Source: Molanna angustata (taxonomy: Eukaryota > Arthropoda > Insecta > Trichoptera > Molannidae). Taken from it: 64,000 nucleotides of DNA. The notes under the pieces were generated by a model. The model worked only from the letters and a program-made list of their open reading frames with translations. It made no database searches and was not told the origin of the DNA. Shown here in pieces: positions 46,300-57,900 of the stretch. The position numbers and the translations under genes are program-made. The DNA is taken from the NCBI GenBank assembly GCA_963576475.1, contig OY754974.1, positions 7,786,974-7,850,973 of the forward strand, read 5' to 3'. Within the stretch, counting starts at the first letter, position 1. Every line of letters starts with the position of its first letter.

Positions 46300-46480
46300 C
46301 ATTGGCGAACGTTGCGCAAGCGCTCAAAATGATCACGTACATCAGCCAGTGCCTGATTTCCCTGTTCTCCTCCTAAAAATAATATATTTCCGCTTCGTCT
46401 TTATTGAGAAATCAAAAAAAAAAACTCTCGTCAAGATAGCCGTTGAGAAATTGATGAAAAAATACGCTTATAATTAGAAA
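46300..46480 (-). repeat. Family E fragment
   Basis: 'cctgatttccctgttctcct' and 'cttcgtctttattgagaaat' match the right arm of the palindrome at 49000-49082. 'cgttgagaaattgatgaaaa' then matches the region at 47579. Both lie in the order expected for a minus-strand, internally shortened family E copy. Confidence 0.6.
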
Positions 46481-46499
46481 AAAAATTAAAAAAATAATG

Positions 46500-46675
46500 A
46501 ATACATCCTTGTAAAAAGTGCATATACATCTTCATACGTTCCTTAAACTAGGCATAAAAATACTTGTACTATAGGTGAACGAAATCGGTCGTAGCAGGAT
46601 TCGAACTCGCGACCACTGGATTACCAACCCAGCTCGCTAACCGCTCTTCCACCATCATATTGTTAATAATATGAA
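46500..46675 (-). mobile_element. SINE-A, most complete copy
   Basis: On minus: 'gaagagcggttagcgagctg' (A-box side), 'ggttggtaatccagtggtcg', 'cgagttcgaatcctgctacg' (B box), 'accgatttcgttcacctata', and the body to 'gcactttttacaaggatgta'. The head resembles a tRNA, with an 'anticodon-arm' like TTGGTAATCCAG, but no intact acceptor stem. Confidence 0.8.
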
Positions 46676-46689
46676 TGAAGCTTGAACAA

Positions 46690-46790
46690 TCAGCGAGGAT
46701 TAATGAATGAATGAATGAGACGATTCATGAATGTAAAAGAAGCAAATCTTTACACACCTCGTTAGGGACATATCGTGATGGTATGTAGGT
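46690..46790 (+). mobile_element. Family D 3' tail
   Basis: 'tgagacgattcatgaatgta' (46718-46737), 'gaagcaaatctttacacacc' and 'atatcgtgatggtatgtagg' match the end of family D. Confidence 0.55.
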
Positions 46791-47224
46791 TTATGAATTT
46801 TTTTATTGTAAATATCTTACGCAAGACAATTCATCCATAACTACTGGTGGGTATTTTCTAAACAAAGCAATAAACGTATGAACAGATAGGAATGTGTGGC
46901 GGTCATTTTCATATTTTTTTTCCTTCCGAGGTGTATGAATGTATGTAAAAAGTATAAATAAAAGTTGTTATATAGTTACCTCATTTCCTATCTCCCTATA
47001 TAGTTTTAAGATAAGTGCAGTTGGTAATGTATAGTTTGATGTACATACCTCAAGCAAAAGAATTCTCTATCTTTTTTACGATATCGCTTGGAATCGATGC
47101 CATTATTACGATTACAGTTCATTTTTTATTCTATCATTTTTTTATATTCTTGTATTGCCTACTCCTCAGACAATTAACTGACAGATACAATAATTAATAT
47201 TAATATTTATAACGCACCTATTAG
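46791..47224. other. AT-rich sequence, no gene recognised
   Basis: A 60-codon hydrophobic frame at 47015-47197 is not recognised. Nothing else is seen. Confidence 0.5.
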
Positions 47225-47390
47225 AAACTTTTCCACATTCTGGAAACTTACATTATTTAGGTATCATTTCACTGATCCAGATTGAAAATACAATTAAAAG
47301 CTGAATCTCTGCCGCGAATCAAACCCGGGACCTTTCGCTAAAGAGTCATATATCTAACCAACTAAGCCATGAAGGAAAACACTGTTTAGT
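47225..47390 (-). mobile_element. SINE-B
   Basis: 'tttccacattctggaaactt', 'cactgatccagattgaaaat', 'gccgcgaatcaaacccggga' (reverse B box) and 'atctaaccaactaagccatg' (reverse A box). Head and body are both present. Confidence 0.8.
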
Positions 47391-47504
47391 TGTAACAAAT
47401 TGCCTTTGGTAATGAACTAGTCAATTTCAGGAGGTGTAAAGAAGTTTTAACATCACAATGCCATTTATTTTTATTTATTAAATTTATAATACAATACAAA
47501 AAAT

Positions 47505-47675
47505 GCTACGGCGTACGGCGTATACGCCATACACACAAACACATCACGACGAAACTCATAGTGTGCATTCTCTACATGATACCCATTGAGAAATTGATGT
47601 AAAAAAAATACGCTTAAATTTTGCGAAATCATGACTCTCCCCTATTCCATAGTGTGGAGAGTAAAAAACACAATC
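47505..47675 (-). repeat. Family E 5' part, inverted relative to 48333
   Basis: 'acggcgtatacgccatacac', 'gcattctctacatgataccc' and 'gaaatcatgactctccccta' form the reverse complement of 48333-48495 with modest divergence. Together the two make an inverted pair about 165 bp long with ~660 bp between. Confidence 0.75.
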
Positions 47676-48332
47676 TAAAAATACATAAAAAGATGCATGA
47701 AAAAAATATTTCCGTTTACCAGAGTGCAAGTACTCGTGTGTAAAGTAGACATTTTGTTTTGTTTTTTTGTTATGGTTGTTATTTTTTTGTTTTTGGTACC
47801 TAAGTATATTTAAAAAAAAAAACAAAAATTTGTGTAAGGTGTTTATTATACTTTGTAAAATTAAGAAGTCCACGATACTCATATTTACGATTAAAATTAA
47901 AATATTGATAACGACGTCGTTATACTGAGAGAGAATTTAATCGTTATGCTACGACTATATATAACGATATAACCTTACTTGAGAAAGCGCCACTACGTAA
48001 CATTATAACGCAGTTGCACATTTCGCATCAACATGCGCATGCGCATTACTATTATAGTCATCTACTGATTATCTTACGCCATTAAAGGCGATACCTTCCT
48101 ACCTGCTTGTTGGTGTAATGATAACGGAGTGTTTTGTTGCCTTTAAAAAAATAAAAATGTAGGTATACCTACCCGCCATTCATTCGTTCAATATGTCCAC
48201 TCAACATAAACAAACAATAATTTATCGACGTTAATTTTATTTATTGCCTACTTAGTAACAGATTGATGCTGCACTCGATCTTGAAGGATTTGATTTTTAT
48301 AAATAAAGAGATCATTTTAGTATATTTTTACT
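47676..48332. other. AT-rich spacer of the family E pair
   Basis: No gene. 47935-48130 is slightly more complex, with palindrome-like 'acatgcgcatgcgcat' (48029-48044). Confidence 0.5.
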
Positions 48333-48983
48333 CCCCACTACTGTGGAATAGTGGAGAGTCATGGTTTCACAATTTTTAAGCATATTTTTTTTACATCAAT
48401 TTCGCAACGGGTATCATGTAGAGAGTGCACACTGTAAGTTCGTTGTGATGTTTTTGTGTGTATGCCGTATACTGTATGGCGTACAAAAATATGAAAATTT
48501 GTGTCCTCTGTACAGAACAAACTAAAAGGCCGATGAACTTAATATTGATACCATATGTGTGAAGTACATACCTAAAAATAGAACTGATAAGTTTTCCATA
48601 GACAACGGTTCATTTTTTCTCAATGTTTCTCTATGATTTCATCTGAAAAAAACGCAATAAATGCTCTCACGGCCCTGAAATATGAGATATTTTAATTTTG
48701 TTTAAACTATTTATACAATACCAATAATCTTCAAAAAACTGCATTCAAAGTTGGTCAACGTTAAAAGAAAAACATACAGCCGTTTGAAAAATTATGTTCA
48801 TAATAATATATTTTTGTATTAAAAATATAAAATAAGATCGAATATTTTTATTATTGCATATGCGCAAACATTGGATTTTTTTCCTGTCGGGAGTCAAAGA
48901 TATTTTTTAACAGATTTTTAATTATCTCAATAGAGACGAACTTGGAATATTTATTGTAGGAGAACCGGGAAATCAAGGCACCT
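48333..48983 (+). repeat. Family E repeat, plus strand
   Basis: It runs from 'ctccccactactgtggaata' to 'gagaaccgggaaatcaaggc'. The same order of blocks is found, reversed and shortened, at 46300-46480. The 5' part is mirrored at 47505-47675, and a diverged copy lies at 32830-33400. No frame above 80 codons. It is a non-autonomous element of unknown class. Confidence 0.65.
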
Positions 48984-49082
48984 ACAGACAGGTCGGCCTA
49001 GGTGCCTTGATTTCCCGGTTCTCCTACAATAAATATTCCAACTTCGTCTCTATTGAGATAATTAAAAATCTGTTAAAAAATA
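48901..49082. repeat. 182-bp near-perfect palindrome (83-bp arms)
   Basis: 48901-48983 and 49000-49082 are reverse complements with one mismatch that I could find (AACTTGG versus AAGTTGG), around a 16-nt loop (48984-48999). The left arm is the 3' end of the family E copy at 48333, so the structure is a head-to-head duplication of a family E terminus. A transcript from either strand would form a long, almost fully paired hairpin. Confidence 0.95.
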
Positions 49083-49439
49083 AAATAAGATTTGTTTTAT
49101 GTTTGGCAATGTTTAGTTATTTGATTTCATATTGGTATTTGAGTGTAATATTAGCAGGGAAGCTTCCTTGTGTAGTGGAGAGTTTAGCGTTGGCCAAAAC
49201 CCACTTGATTATTAATAAGATGCATCAATCAAAACACTTCATTTCACTAAATTCAATTATGATTTAACATATTTATCTCACGCACTCTTTTTCTTCTTCC
49301 TTGCTATTCCCAGTTCATCTGGTCGGCCCTTCTGGTACGCCAGACTTTTCGATCTCGCGTGCTACATAGGGCTGGCCGATTTAATAATGATATTATTTAA
49401 TAACAATTAAGCACTACAAATAATAACACACAATAATTA
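49083..49439. other. Repeat fragments
   Basis: 49168-49210 ('gtagtggagagtttagcgtt', 'ggccaaaacccacttg') is the family E / arm core. 49290-49375 ('ttcatctggtcggcccttct', 'gatctcgcgtgctacatagg') is GC-richer and unrecognised. No gene. Confidence 0.45.
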
Positions 49440-49650
49440 TTATTACCATTATACACTTCCTCAAAAGAATTAGCAGATCAATGCGTAAATTGTAAATTAT
49501 TTAATAAAACAAATCAAAATGCAACAAGCGCATCATCAAGCTTTCAATTGGGAATAATTCACCCATTCAGATACTTAACATATCAAAGGATTGGGCTCTG
49601 AGGAGGTCTCTATACTACCTAACAACCCTACTGATTCCCAAATATTAACG
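49440..49650 (+). repeat. Family F dispersed repeat, second copy
   Basis: Matches 14640-14860 in order and orientation ('agcagatcaatg', 'atcaagctttcaattgggaa', 'gattgggctctgaggaggtc'). Confidence 0.6.
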
Positions 49651-49854
49651 TTTAAAAAATCTTTTACGATTCTACATGTATTCATTATTACCGATTTTTG
49701 CATTTTTATTATTAAGTTTTTTGATAAATCTAAAATTTCTAAAATACTTATTATATTTGTCATTTTTATGTGAAATTTATATTTGTTTCTCTTTCGTGAA
49801 AATATATTATTGGAATACAATAAACCAATAATATTTTTTTATATTATCATATCG

Positions 49855-50099
49855 AGGGGTGAAAGGATATTTGTATAAAGTGACATTTTTGCGATATTGA
49901 CATTTATCTTTGAAGTATTTTTATAGAAAATTCTACCAATATATCAAGAGTTTTTTTTTAGAAATAGAGACTTAACCCAGTTTAAAATAAAGTCACTAGT
50001 TTATTAATAATAATTTTTTTAATACAAATTTAAAACTTTAAATGGCTCTCCTGTAAAGTTATAAAATGTCGCTTAAAACAAATAGCCTTTCACCCCTTG
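49855..50099. mobile_element. MITE-1, copy 1 (245 bp)
   Basis: It begins CGAGGGGTGAAAGGATATTT and ends AAATAGCCTTTCACCCCTTG, imperfect terminal inverted repeats of about 20 bp flanked by AT-rich DNA. The interior is non-coding. A second copy in reversed orientation is at 52749-52956, sharing 'gttttaagcga', 'ttacaggagagcc' and 'gatatattggta' in minus sense. No clear target duplication, so no superfamily is assigned. Confidence 0.75.
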
Positions 50100-50604
50100 A
50101 ATATTATATTCGTATCCTGATTTGTTTTCCAAATAAATGAATAAAAAAAATATAATGTCTTAGCTGTGCTTGACATGGCGTGATAATTTGACGTAAAAGC
50201 ATCTTTGGCTATGTAATATTTCTGTATTGAACCATTAAGTTCAAAACAGTTGACATATTAAGAATAGCCATTAAATAAATAATGCCAATCCATAAATAGT
50301 TATCTTTCCATTCTTGGTATCTCTCTCTCTTCTACTAACTCTAGTCTTGTATCCATTATAGCTGAAAACTCAGGTTTTGTAAGATCGCGTGCTAACGGCG
50401 ACATTTCACTGCTTTGCGTGTCCACAGTTTTGTTAAGTTATCTGGTTACTTATAACGTGACTAAAATATGTCAAATTATGATTTCAGCCGTTCTGATCTA
50501 GAGGCTGACTTTGCATTTTAAACATGTCTTCATATAAATATAACATTAATTATTAAACTATGCACACCAGCACACCCACTCTACAAAACAGCTATAATTT
50601 TAAA
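50100..50604. other. No gene recognised
   Basis: AT-rich, with a slightly more complex patch at 50340-50510 ('gatcgcgtgctaacggcgac'). Nothing identified. Confidence 0.5.
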
Positions 50605-50890
50605 TATTAATATGACGATTATAGTCAGAGCGGACACCGCCAGAACAAAGAGCTTGCTCCAGACGACGGAGATGAGATTCCTGCGCTCCGTCGCGGGGGT
50701 CACTCTCATGGGCCAAATACGGAACTTAGAAATATGGAAGACCTTCGACGTACATGCAAGAAATACGTACATATTGGCAATCGTCCACGAGGTAAACCAA
50801 CTAAGGGATAGAGAGATAATTGGAACTCGGGATCGCAGAAGTACTTTCCGTAGTGGCACCCTTTCTGAGAAAAACAAGTTTAGATCATCA
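50605..50890 (+). pseudogene. RTE-clade ORF2 fragment
   Basis: VRADTARTKSLLQTTEMRFL and RSVAGVTLMGQIRNLEIWKT match the 'ETRADTTRTKNLLQTSEMKV...RIRNDDIRRT' block of the copy at 40482-40955. Similarity fades after about 50760. It is truncated at both ends. Confidence 0.7.
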
Positions 50891-52748
50891 AACACACTCA
50901 ATAATCCTCTTCATCTGGATACCTCCAACCAATGCAGTTCATTTAGGAGAAGTATTTTGTGTCATCCTTTTTTTATGCATCTCAGCTGCGTCAAACACCA
51001 CTGCAATATATGAAGCTGATAATGGGTTTTATAAGAATACAACTTCTATCAATGAAACATTTTAATTAGAATATTCATAGGGTTTCATTTGTTTATGAAT
51101 CAGTCATTGGAAGAACTCTTCCATCTCCATCCAACTGGAAGATTAATGTTTTTATCAAAACAAGTTGTTTGTGTAATTATCCTGTACGGGTAATTATGCT
51201 CTGTGTATATGAAATTCCTGAGAATGCAACCAAAGAAAAGTTTTTTTATCGATATATACCTGAGACATTGCTGATTATGTGAAATGAACAAGTTTTATCT
51301 GAAGTCAGTAATCGTCAAACTCACGTGCAGCAAAATATAGTTAAGTATGTTTATGATTACTTATATAACATGTATGTCGTATCGAGTGAACATCTCATTG
51401 TTCCAAAGAAATAATTATGATTGAGAAAATACTAGGTCTTATACCTACTTGTTCTATGAATATTTTACTAAGTTGTCATGACTTTATGTGTCTATTTTAT
51501 TTCACGATCGAAAAATATCTGTGATATTTAATTGTAGGTAATTTATAAATTTAATTTAAACAATAATCACTCCACTTATCTGAATAATGACTTTTCATGG
51601 CACACATATTTTATTTAGTTATTCATTTATTACCCAAAATAAATATTGCATGTAATAATATAATAGATTTAATAACGTCCCACTAGGCAAAACCAGTTCA
51701 GGAACTGTTATTTTTATACAGTTGAGTAATTTTATTCAGCTGTAATTTTCACATTTTCACAGATTATAAATGAATACTAAACAGAATATTTACAAAAAAT
51801 ATAAAACATGAATAAACACACAAAAAATACATTTGTATAAAATATTCGAAAAAGTAAAAATGTAAATTTTCATTATTGGAATAAAGTAATTTACAAGATT
51901 TTAATGCTAGTTTATTGCGTTCTTCTAAATTTATATAATAATATTTTTTGTGGATTTAAAACAATGCATGTAATTAAATTGTAAATGTAATATTATTATG
52001 TATTAGTTGTAATCAATAATGAATTTTATTTGTGTACTTTTTACTCGTACCTATATTAAAAAATAAACTACCATGAAATCACTGCCAAATCCCAAGACAT
52101 TTGTATGTCTCTTTGATTTTTCTCCGTGAATGTCAAAAGTTTCGTAGAATTCTATTTAGTGTGTTTTTTTTCATTTTCCTAGAAATTGAAAATATCTTTT
52201 CGTAGAGAACGTATTTACAAAATAAAGTTCTGAATATCTCAAATACGATTATATGAAAAATTGATGTCTGAATTATATTTAAAATTTCCTTTATATTTCA
52301 AATAGATTTTAAATAATAAGTAGGTACTTTCAGTGGATCTCTAGTTTTTTTAAAAAATAATTGCAAAAGATTATTTGATTTATGCAATTTATTGATATTG
52401 CGATTTTGTCTTTTTATTATGTCAATTTAGGTTTAGTAAATTTTATAGTTTACTATATTTTTTAATATTTATTTATTCCCATAATAAATCAAATTAATAC
52501 AACAACTAAACTTCAAGGTATAAAAGTATAATGGACTAAACGCATAAAAAACAAATGTATTTGTGATGGTGAGGGTGTGTTTACATGTGTAATAGGACAA
52601 TGTGGAGATATGTGTAATAAAGGATGTATGAGGACGTAAGAAAAGAACTCCTTCTGAGTGGAAATATCATCTTTGAAAAAAAGTCAATTCTCTCTCTGAT
52701 TCTTTGTCAACCAATCAGTAACCAGCTTTCGAAAATTTTGTCTACTCT
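50891..52748. other. AT-rich sequence, no gene recognised
   Basis: Almost 1.9 kb without recognisable frames, element ends or RNA genes. 51660-51740 and 52060-52240 are a little more complex but not identified. Confidence 0.5.
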
Positions 52749-52956
52749 AAGGCTATTTGTTTTAAGCGAAATTTTATTTTACAGGAGAGCCGTAGTTTTA
52801 AATTTAAATAAAGAAAATCATCATTAAAAAATTAGTGGCCATATTTTTAAAACTAGGTAAGGTCACTATTTGTCTAAAAAACCTTTGATATATTGGTATA
52901 ATTTTCAATAAAAATGCACGTTTGGCTTCAAAGAACAAATAACCTTTCACCCCTCG
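52749..52956. mobile_element. MITE-1, copy 2
   Basis: It starts 'aaggctatttgttttaagcg' and ends 'aaataacctttcacccctcg'. Compared with copy 1 it is reversed, has lost the outermost bases of the left terminus and carries small indels inside. Confidence 0.7.
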
Positions 52957-52984
52957 TATTATAATTAAAATATTCAAACAATTC

Positions 52985-53893
52985 GCTTAACAATTTATAT
53001 AAAAAATATACTCTTTTAACAACATTTAAAAAATATTGTAGTGAAATACATGAAAACAACAATAGAACCAGATCGAAAAATAATATTGCTATCCCTCGCG
53101 TCAATACATCTGCAGCCCAGCACCACTTTACATACCTGGGAATAAAACATTTTAATGACCTTCCAGATGAATTGAGGAAAATGAAGGAATATATACAATT
53201 TAAAAATTCTATTATAAAACATATTAACAATTATAATTACATCCAGTGATGGATTTTTGTTTTGTTGTTTTTTTTTTATTTTATTTTAATTTTTTTATAT
53301 TTCCAAATTACGCCAAATTGTGAGTGTAAATTTTTTTTTGGTGTTGAGTTGTGTGTACTTTTTTTTTTTGATGATATGTTATGCGTATATATAATTTTTT
53401 GATGTTGTCTGTTATTATATAAGAAATATTGATTTTGTTTTTGATGAGTAATTTATTTGAATTTGTTCTTGATGTAATTAATGTATTTTTATTGTATTCC
53501 AGTTTTTGCGGTTAGTGGTTTTTGTTTCGTGACGGTGGACGGTGAACGGTGAATGCCTGCTAGTGGGGCCCTGTGAACGGCAAATGCAGTTCGCGGTTCT
53601 CAGTATGCGCTTGCGTATACTAGAGTATGCTCCATTGGTGAGGGTTCATCCGTAAACTGTTCACCAGTTCGCGTAATATTAATTTAAATATATGGGTGTT
53701 ATTTTTAGTAATATTATATGTTATTGAAATAAATGAACCGATAAAATGACTGTGCTCCTCCCTCGAACACGAGATTTGATCTCAACTGAGGGATGAATAG
53801 ATATTAAATAATTTAATTTTAAGATACTGTTTATAATTCTTTTTATCATTAATGTATAATTGTTAAAATAAAAAAAAAAAAAAAAAAAAACAT
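52985..53893 (+). mobile_element. Jockey-type LINE 3' end with poly(A)
   Basis: The last ~85 codons of ORF2 (about 52985-53249) encode NTHENNNRTRSKNNIAIPRV, then TSAAQHHFTYLGIKHFNDLP and DELRKMKEYIQFKNSIIKHI, a typical ORF2 end. A 3' UTR of about 620 bp follows, with 'tggacggtgaacggtgaatg' and 'cctccctcgaacacgagatt'. It terminates in an A-run at 53870-53890. It is 5'-truncated immediately after MITE-1 copy 2. Confidence 0.7.
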
Positions 53894-54013
53894 ATAATAT
53901 CTTAGCAACAAGATATAAAATTGTGTGCCTGCTGCAAAAACGGAGCGCACAAAATGACCTGACTTAATTTGATTATAATAAATCTAAAGTAATAAAGCAA
54001 TCAAAATGTTAGT

Positions 54014-54050
54014 GTATGTGTGTGTGTATGTGTGTGTGTGTGTGTTTGTC
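54014..54050. repeat. (GT)n microsatellite in arm 2
   Basis: GTGT run with TATG interruptions, counterpart of the CA run in arm 1. Confidence 0.9.
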
Positions 54051-54353
54051 TCACGCCTTCTGAAAAACCAAGAGCATCTAAAAATCTAATTTATGTGCGA
54101 ACGTGTACCAGTATACCTGATGCAGTGTCACGCTAAAAATAATGCGATAAAAATGCTGAATTTTAAAAATATTTCAATAATTATTTTTTTCATACAAAAT
54201 TTTCCAAGTCATATCTGTCAAAAAAGTGTACATTTTGCACGCAAATATCTGTTAGTTTAAAAGTTAGAAGTACGTATTTACACGAAGAAAATATATTTTC
54301 AAGTATAACTTAGCGTTTAAGTGAAAAACATGGTGAATATTTTGTATAATTAT

Positions 54354-54752
54354 TGTATGTTAAATGGTGGACTGTATTGCAAATAAATGAATCAACACTA
54401 TGGACAAATCAGAACTACAGTTTGGTAGCACTTACCCTTCTTGCAGATCCCAATCCACCGAAGCCTTGGAGAAAGGAATTCGGGAATTGGAGTTGGAAGA
54501 GAAATTAGGATAGGCTTCTTTTTGCGAACTTACACCCAAATTCACTATCACAGATTTCTAATGATACAAATATGGTTCAAAATGAATGAGAACTTTTTTA
54601 AACAAATTATAAATGGTTACTGATGTAACAATGCGAAAAAAAATGGCAACTGATGTTGCTCCCACTGATGTTTGAAATCGAATGAGATATGTAACAAAAA
54701 AAAACCACCTACACCCACAATAGTAGGTAGGTATTATCAAAATGACCCAACA
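54354..54752 (-). repeat. BEL 3' LTR
   Basis: 399 bp, starting TGTATGTTAAATGGTGG on plus and ending TGACCCAACA. Read side by side with 60351-60749, I saw no difference. Just inside it (54753-54780 on plus) the minus strand has a purine-rich AGGAGCCGGGG that may serve as the polypurine tract. Confidence 0.95.
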
Positions 54753-54907
54753 TACCCCGGCTCCTGAAATATTAATTTCAGAACCTGGGCCAGAAAAGAA
54801 CAAAAACAAAAAAAAAAACAAAAAAATGTTGGTAAAACTAAACACAAAAATTATCATGAATAATTAACAAATTACAACTAACTGACTAACTATGTCATCG
54901 TTGCCTA

Positions 54908-57900
54908 CTAATTGGGCAGCTTAAAAAGTTTGACGGCTGGTCGCCGTACAATCTTTTTGGACGTTTGTACGTCCACCACCCTCACCACCGAGTCTGGGCC
55001 GGGAAAACATTTGATAATTCGTCCCATTGGCCACTGCATTGGCCTTGTATTTGCTTCATCAATCAGTACTAGATCTCCAACTTGTAAGTTGGGTGACTGA
55101 TCTGTCCACTTTGCTCGATTTTGTAATGTATGTAAATATTCACGCCTCCATCGGGTCCAGAAATGTTGTGCCATTTGTTGCAATAATTGCCAACGAGATA
55201 AACCATTCATTGGGACATCCTTGGCATTTAGTTCTGGTACTGCAACAAGAGGTGCGCCGATCAAGAAGTGTCCAGGAGTCAAGACATCAATCTCTGCTGG
55301 ATCTGTAGAAAGAGGCGAGAGAGGTCTAGAGTTCAAAATTGCTTCGATGCGACAAAATACTGTTGATAATTCTTCAAAAGTGAGAACTTGCTCTCCAACA
55401 ACCTTTCTTAATACGGATTTTGCCGATTTTATTCCAGCCTCCATCAACCCATTGAAATGTGGGGCAGAAGGCGGACTGAAATGCCAATTTATGTTACGAA
55501 TTGACATGAACTGAGTGAGATTATCATGGCACTCTCTGGTATGTAAATATTTGCAAAGTTCGTCCAAATGTTTATTGGCACCGATAAAATTAGTACCACA
55601 ATCACTAAACAAATTTTCACAAATTCCTCTTCTAGCAACAAAACGGTCCAAAGCAGCTAGAAAGGCTTCCGTTGTTAAATCCGAAACCAATTCAAGGTGA
55701 ACAGCTTTAGTCGACAAACAGACAAACAAACATAAATATGTTTTCAGCTGCTTCGCACCACGTCGTCGGCTTTCTTTACAAAAAAAATATCCTCCATAAT
55801 CAATACCGACATTCAAAAACGCACGACCTTCACGAAATCGAGATGATGGAATATCACCCATAAAAGGTTGAATTTTACGTGGATTTGCTTTAAAGCAAGT
55901 CAAACATTTACGCAATCTCTTTCGAATGGTATTACGTGCAGATACAATCCAAAATTGTTGACTGAGTACTGATTGCAGTGTTCTAGATCCAATGTGTAAA
56001 TATATTTTATGATAATGATCAATCAGTAAATTGGTAAATACATGATTCTTTGGCAACAAGATTGGGTGTTTAGCAGTTTCCGTAAGATTGGAGTGTCGCA
56101 ATCGACCTCCTACACGTATGACACCAACATCATCCAAAAACGGTGCAAGGTTCCGTATTGAAGATTTTAATTTATCACTGCTATTCAATGCAATTATTTC
56201 ATCACGAAAACAAATAGACTGAATGTATTTGATTAATACGGAACGTGCTGCTGTAATTTCACAGAGATTCAAATGTTTATTAACATTTCTCTTGCAAGAG
56301 GATAATTGACAATTCCGAATGAAACGACAACACCATGCTGTAACATTCACCAATTTGGTAAACGATGAATATCTATAAAATATATTGAAGTCTTCCATAT
56401 TCTGTTGAATGACTAAAATAGTAGGAATATCTGGTGATTTCCTTTCTGGAAGATCTTCCATGCTTATATTGACGTTACTAGCAATTGGCCAATACTCAAG
56501 TGGGGTTGAGAGCCACGATGGTCCATTCCACCATAATAACGAATCTACAATGCCTGTGGGTGACAATCCCCTGGACCCAAGATCTGCAGGATTATCTGAT
56601 GATATCACATGATACCAACTATCAATTGGAACTTTATCGCTGATTTGTGAAACTCGATTCGCGACAAAAGTTTTTAACAAGTATGATGGTGTTTTAATCC
56701 ATGCTAAAACAATAGATGAATCAGTGAATGCGAATGTCCTATCAATAGGTAATTCATCTTTATAATGATTATATGTATATGACAATAATTTTGATAACAA
56801 GTGCGAAGCGCAAAGTTCAAGACGAGGTATCGACAAAGTTTTGAGAGGTGCGACTTTAGTTTTAGCCAGTAATAATCGCACTTCTGGATTTGAAGTATCA
56901 ATATTTGAACAACAATATACTACGGCAGCATAACCTAAATTTGAAGCGTCTGAGAATCCAACCAAATAACAGTTCTGTATGTTTCCAAGATGACGAGGTA
57001 TATCTAAAAATGCTAAATTATGAAGATTTGACATAAGATTTTCCCACCTGGTTTGGATGTTATCAGGCGTAGGGTCATCCCACTCCAATCCAAGCTTCCA
57101 TAATTCTTGGAGTAAACATTTTGCCACAAAGATAACAGGCGAGATCCACCCTAGTGGATCAAATATACGTGCTACACAGGATAAAATATTTCTTTTGGTG
57201 GCAATCATCTCTGGTGATGTTATTTGGTAGGTGAATGAATCACTATTAGGATTCCAATATATCCCAAGAATTTTGATTCCGCCGTCAGAACCCAAATTCA
57301 AACTCAATGGAACCTCCCGATGATCCTCAGGAAGATCACTGAGAAAATCTTGTGAATTACTTGCCCATTTACGCACTTCAAAACATCCCAATTTGAGTAA
57401 TGAAATGAGTTCGTTCCTTATGGACAATGCATCATCCACAGTTTGCCCACCACTCAGAATATCATCTAGATATACATTTTGCAATATTATTTTTGACGCT
57501 CTTGGAAAATTATGTTTTTCTCTGACCGCTAACTCGTTCAGTGTCCGTATTGCTAAGAAGGGTGAAGAAGCAACACCATATGTAACAGTGTTTAATTCGT
57601 ATTGCTTAAGGGGTTCGTCTGGAGACTCACGCCACAATATCCTTTGGTAAGGACGATCTTCTTCTCGAATTAGGATTTGTCTATACATCTTACAAATATC
57701 AGATGTAAAAGCTATTTTGAACATTCTGAAACTACAAATCAAGTGAATAATATCCGATTGTAGTTTTGGTCCAACGAAAACAACATCATTCAATGACTTA
57801 TTTGACGTTGTGTGTGAACTGGCATCAAAAACAACGCGAAGTTTTGTAGTGGAGCTAAGAGGTTTGATAATACAGTGATGTGGTATCAAATATTTTGTGA

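Noticed and set aside
52928..53230. 100-codon hydrophobic minus frame
   Set aside because: It covers the end of MITE-1 and the antisense of a LINE ORF2 C-terminus, whose plus-strand reading is clearly the real one.
54441..54623. Identical 60-codon frames in both LTRs
   Set aside because: They lie inside the LTRs on the strand opposite to the element. Identity simply reflects LTR identity.
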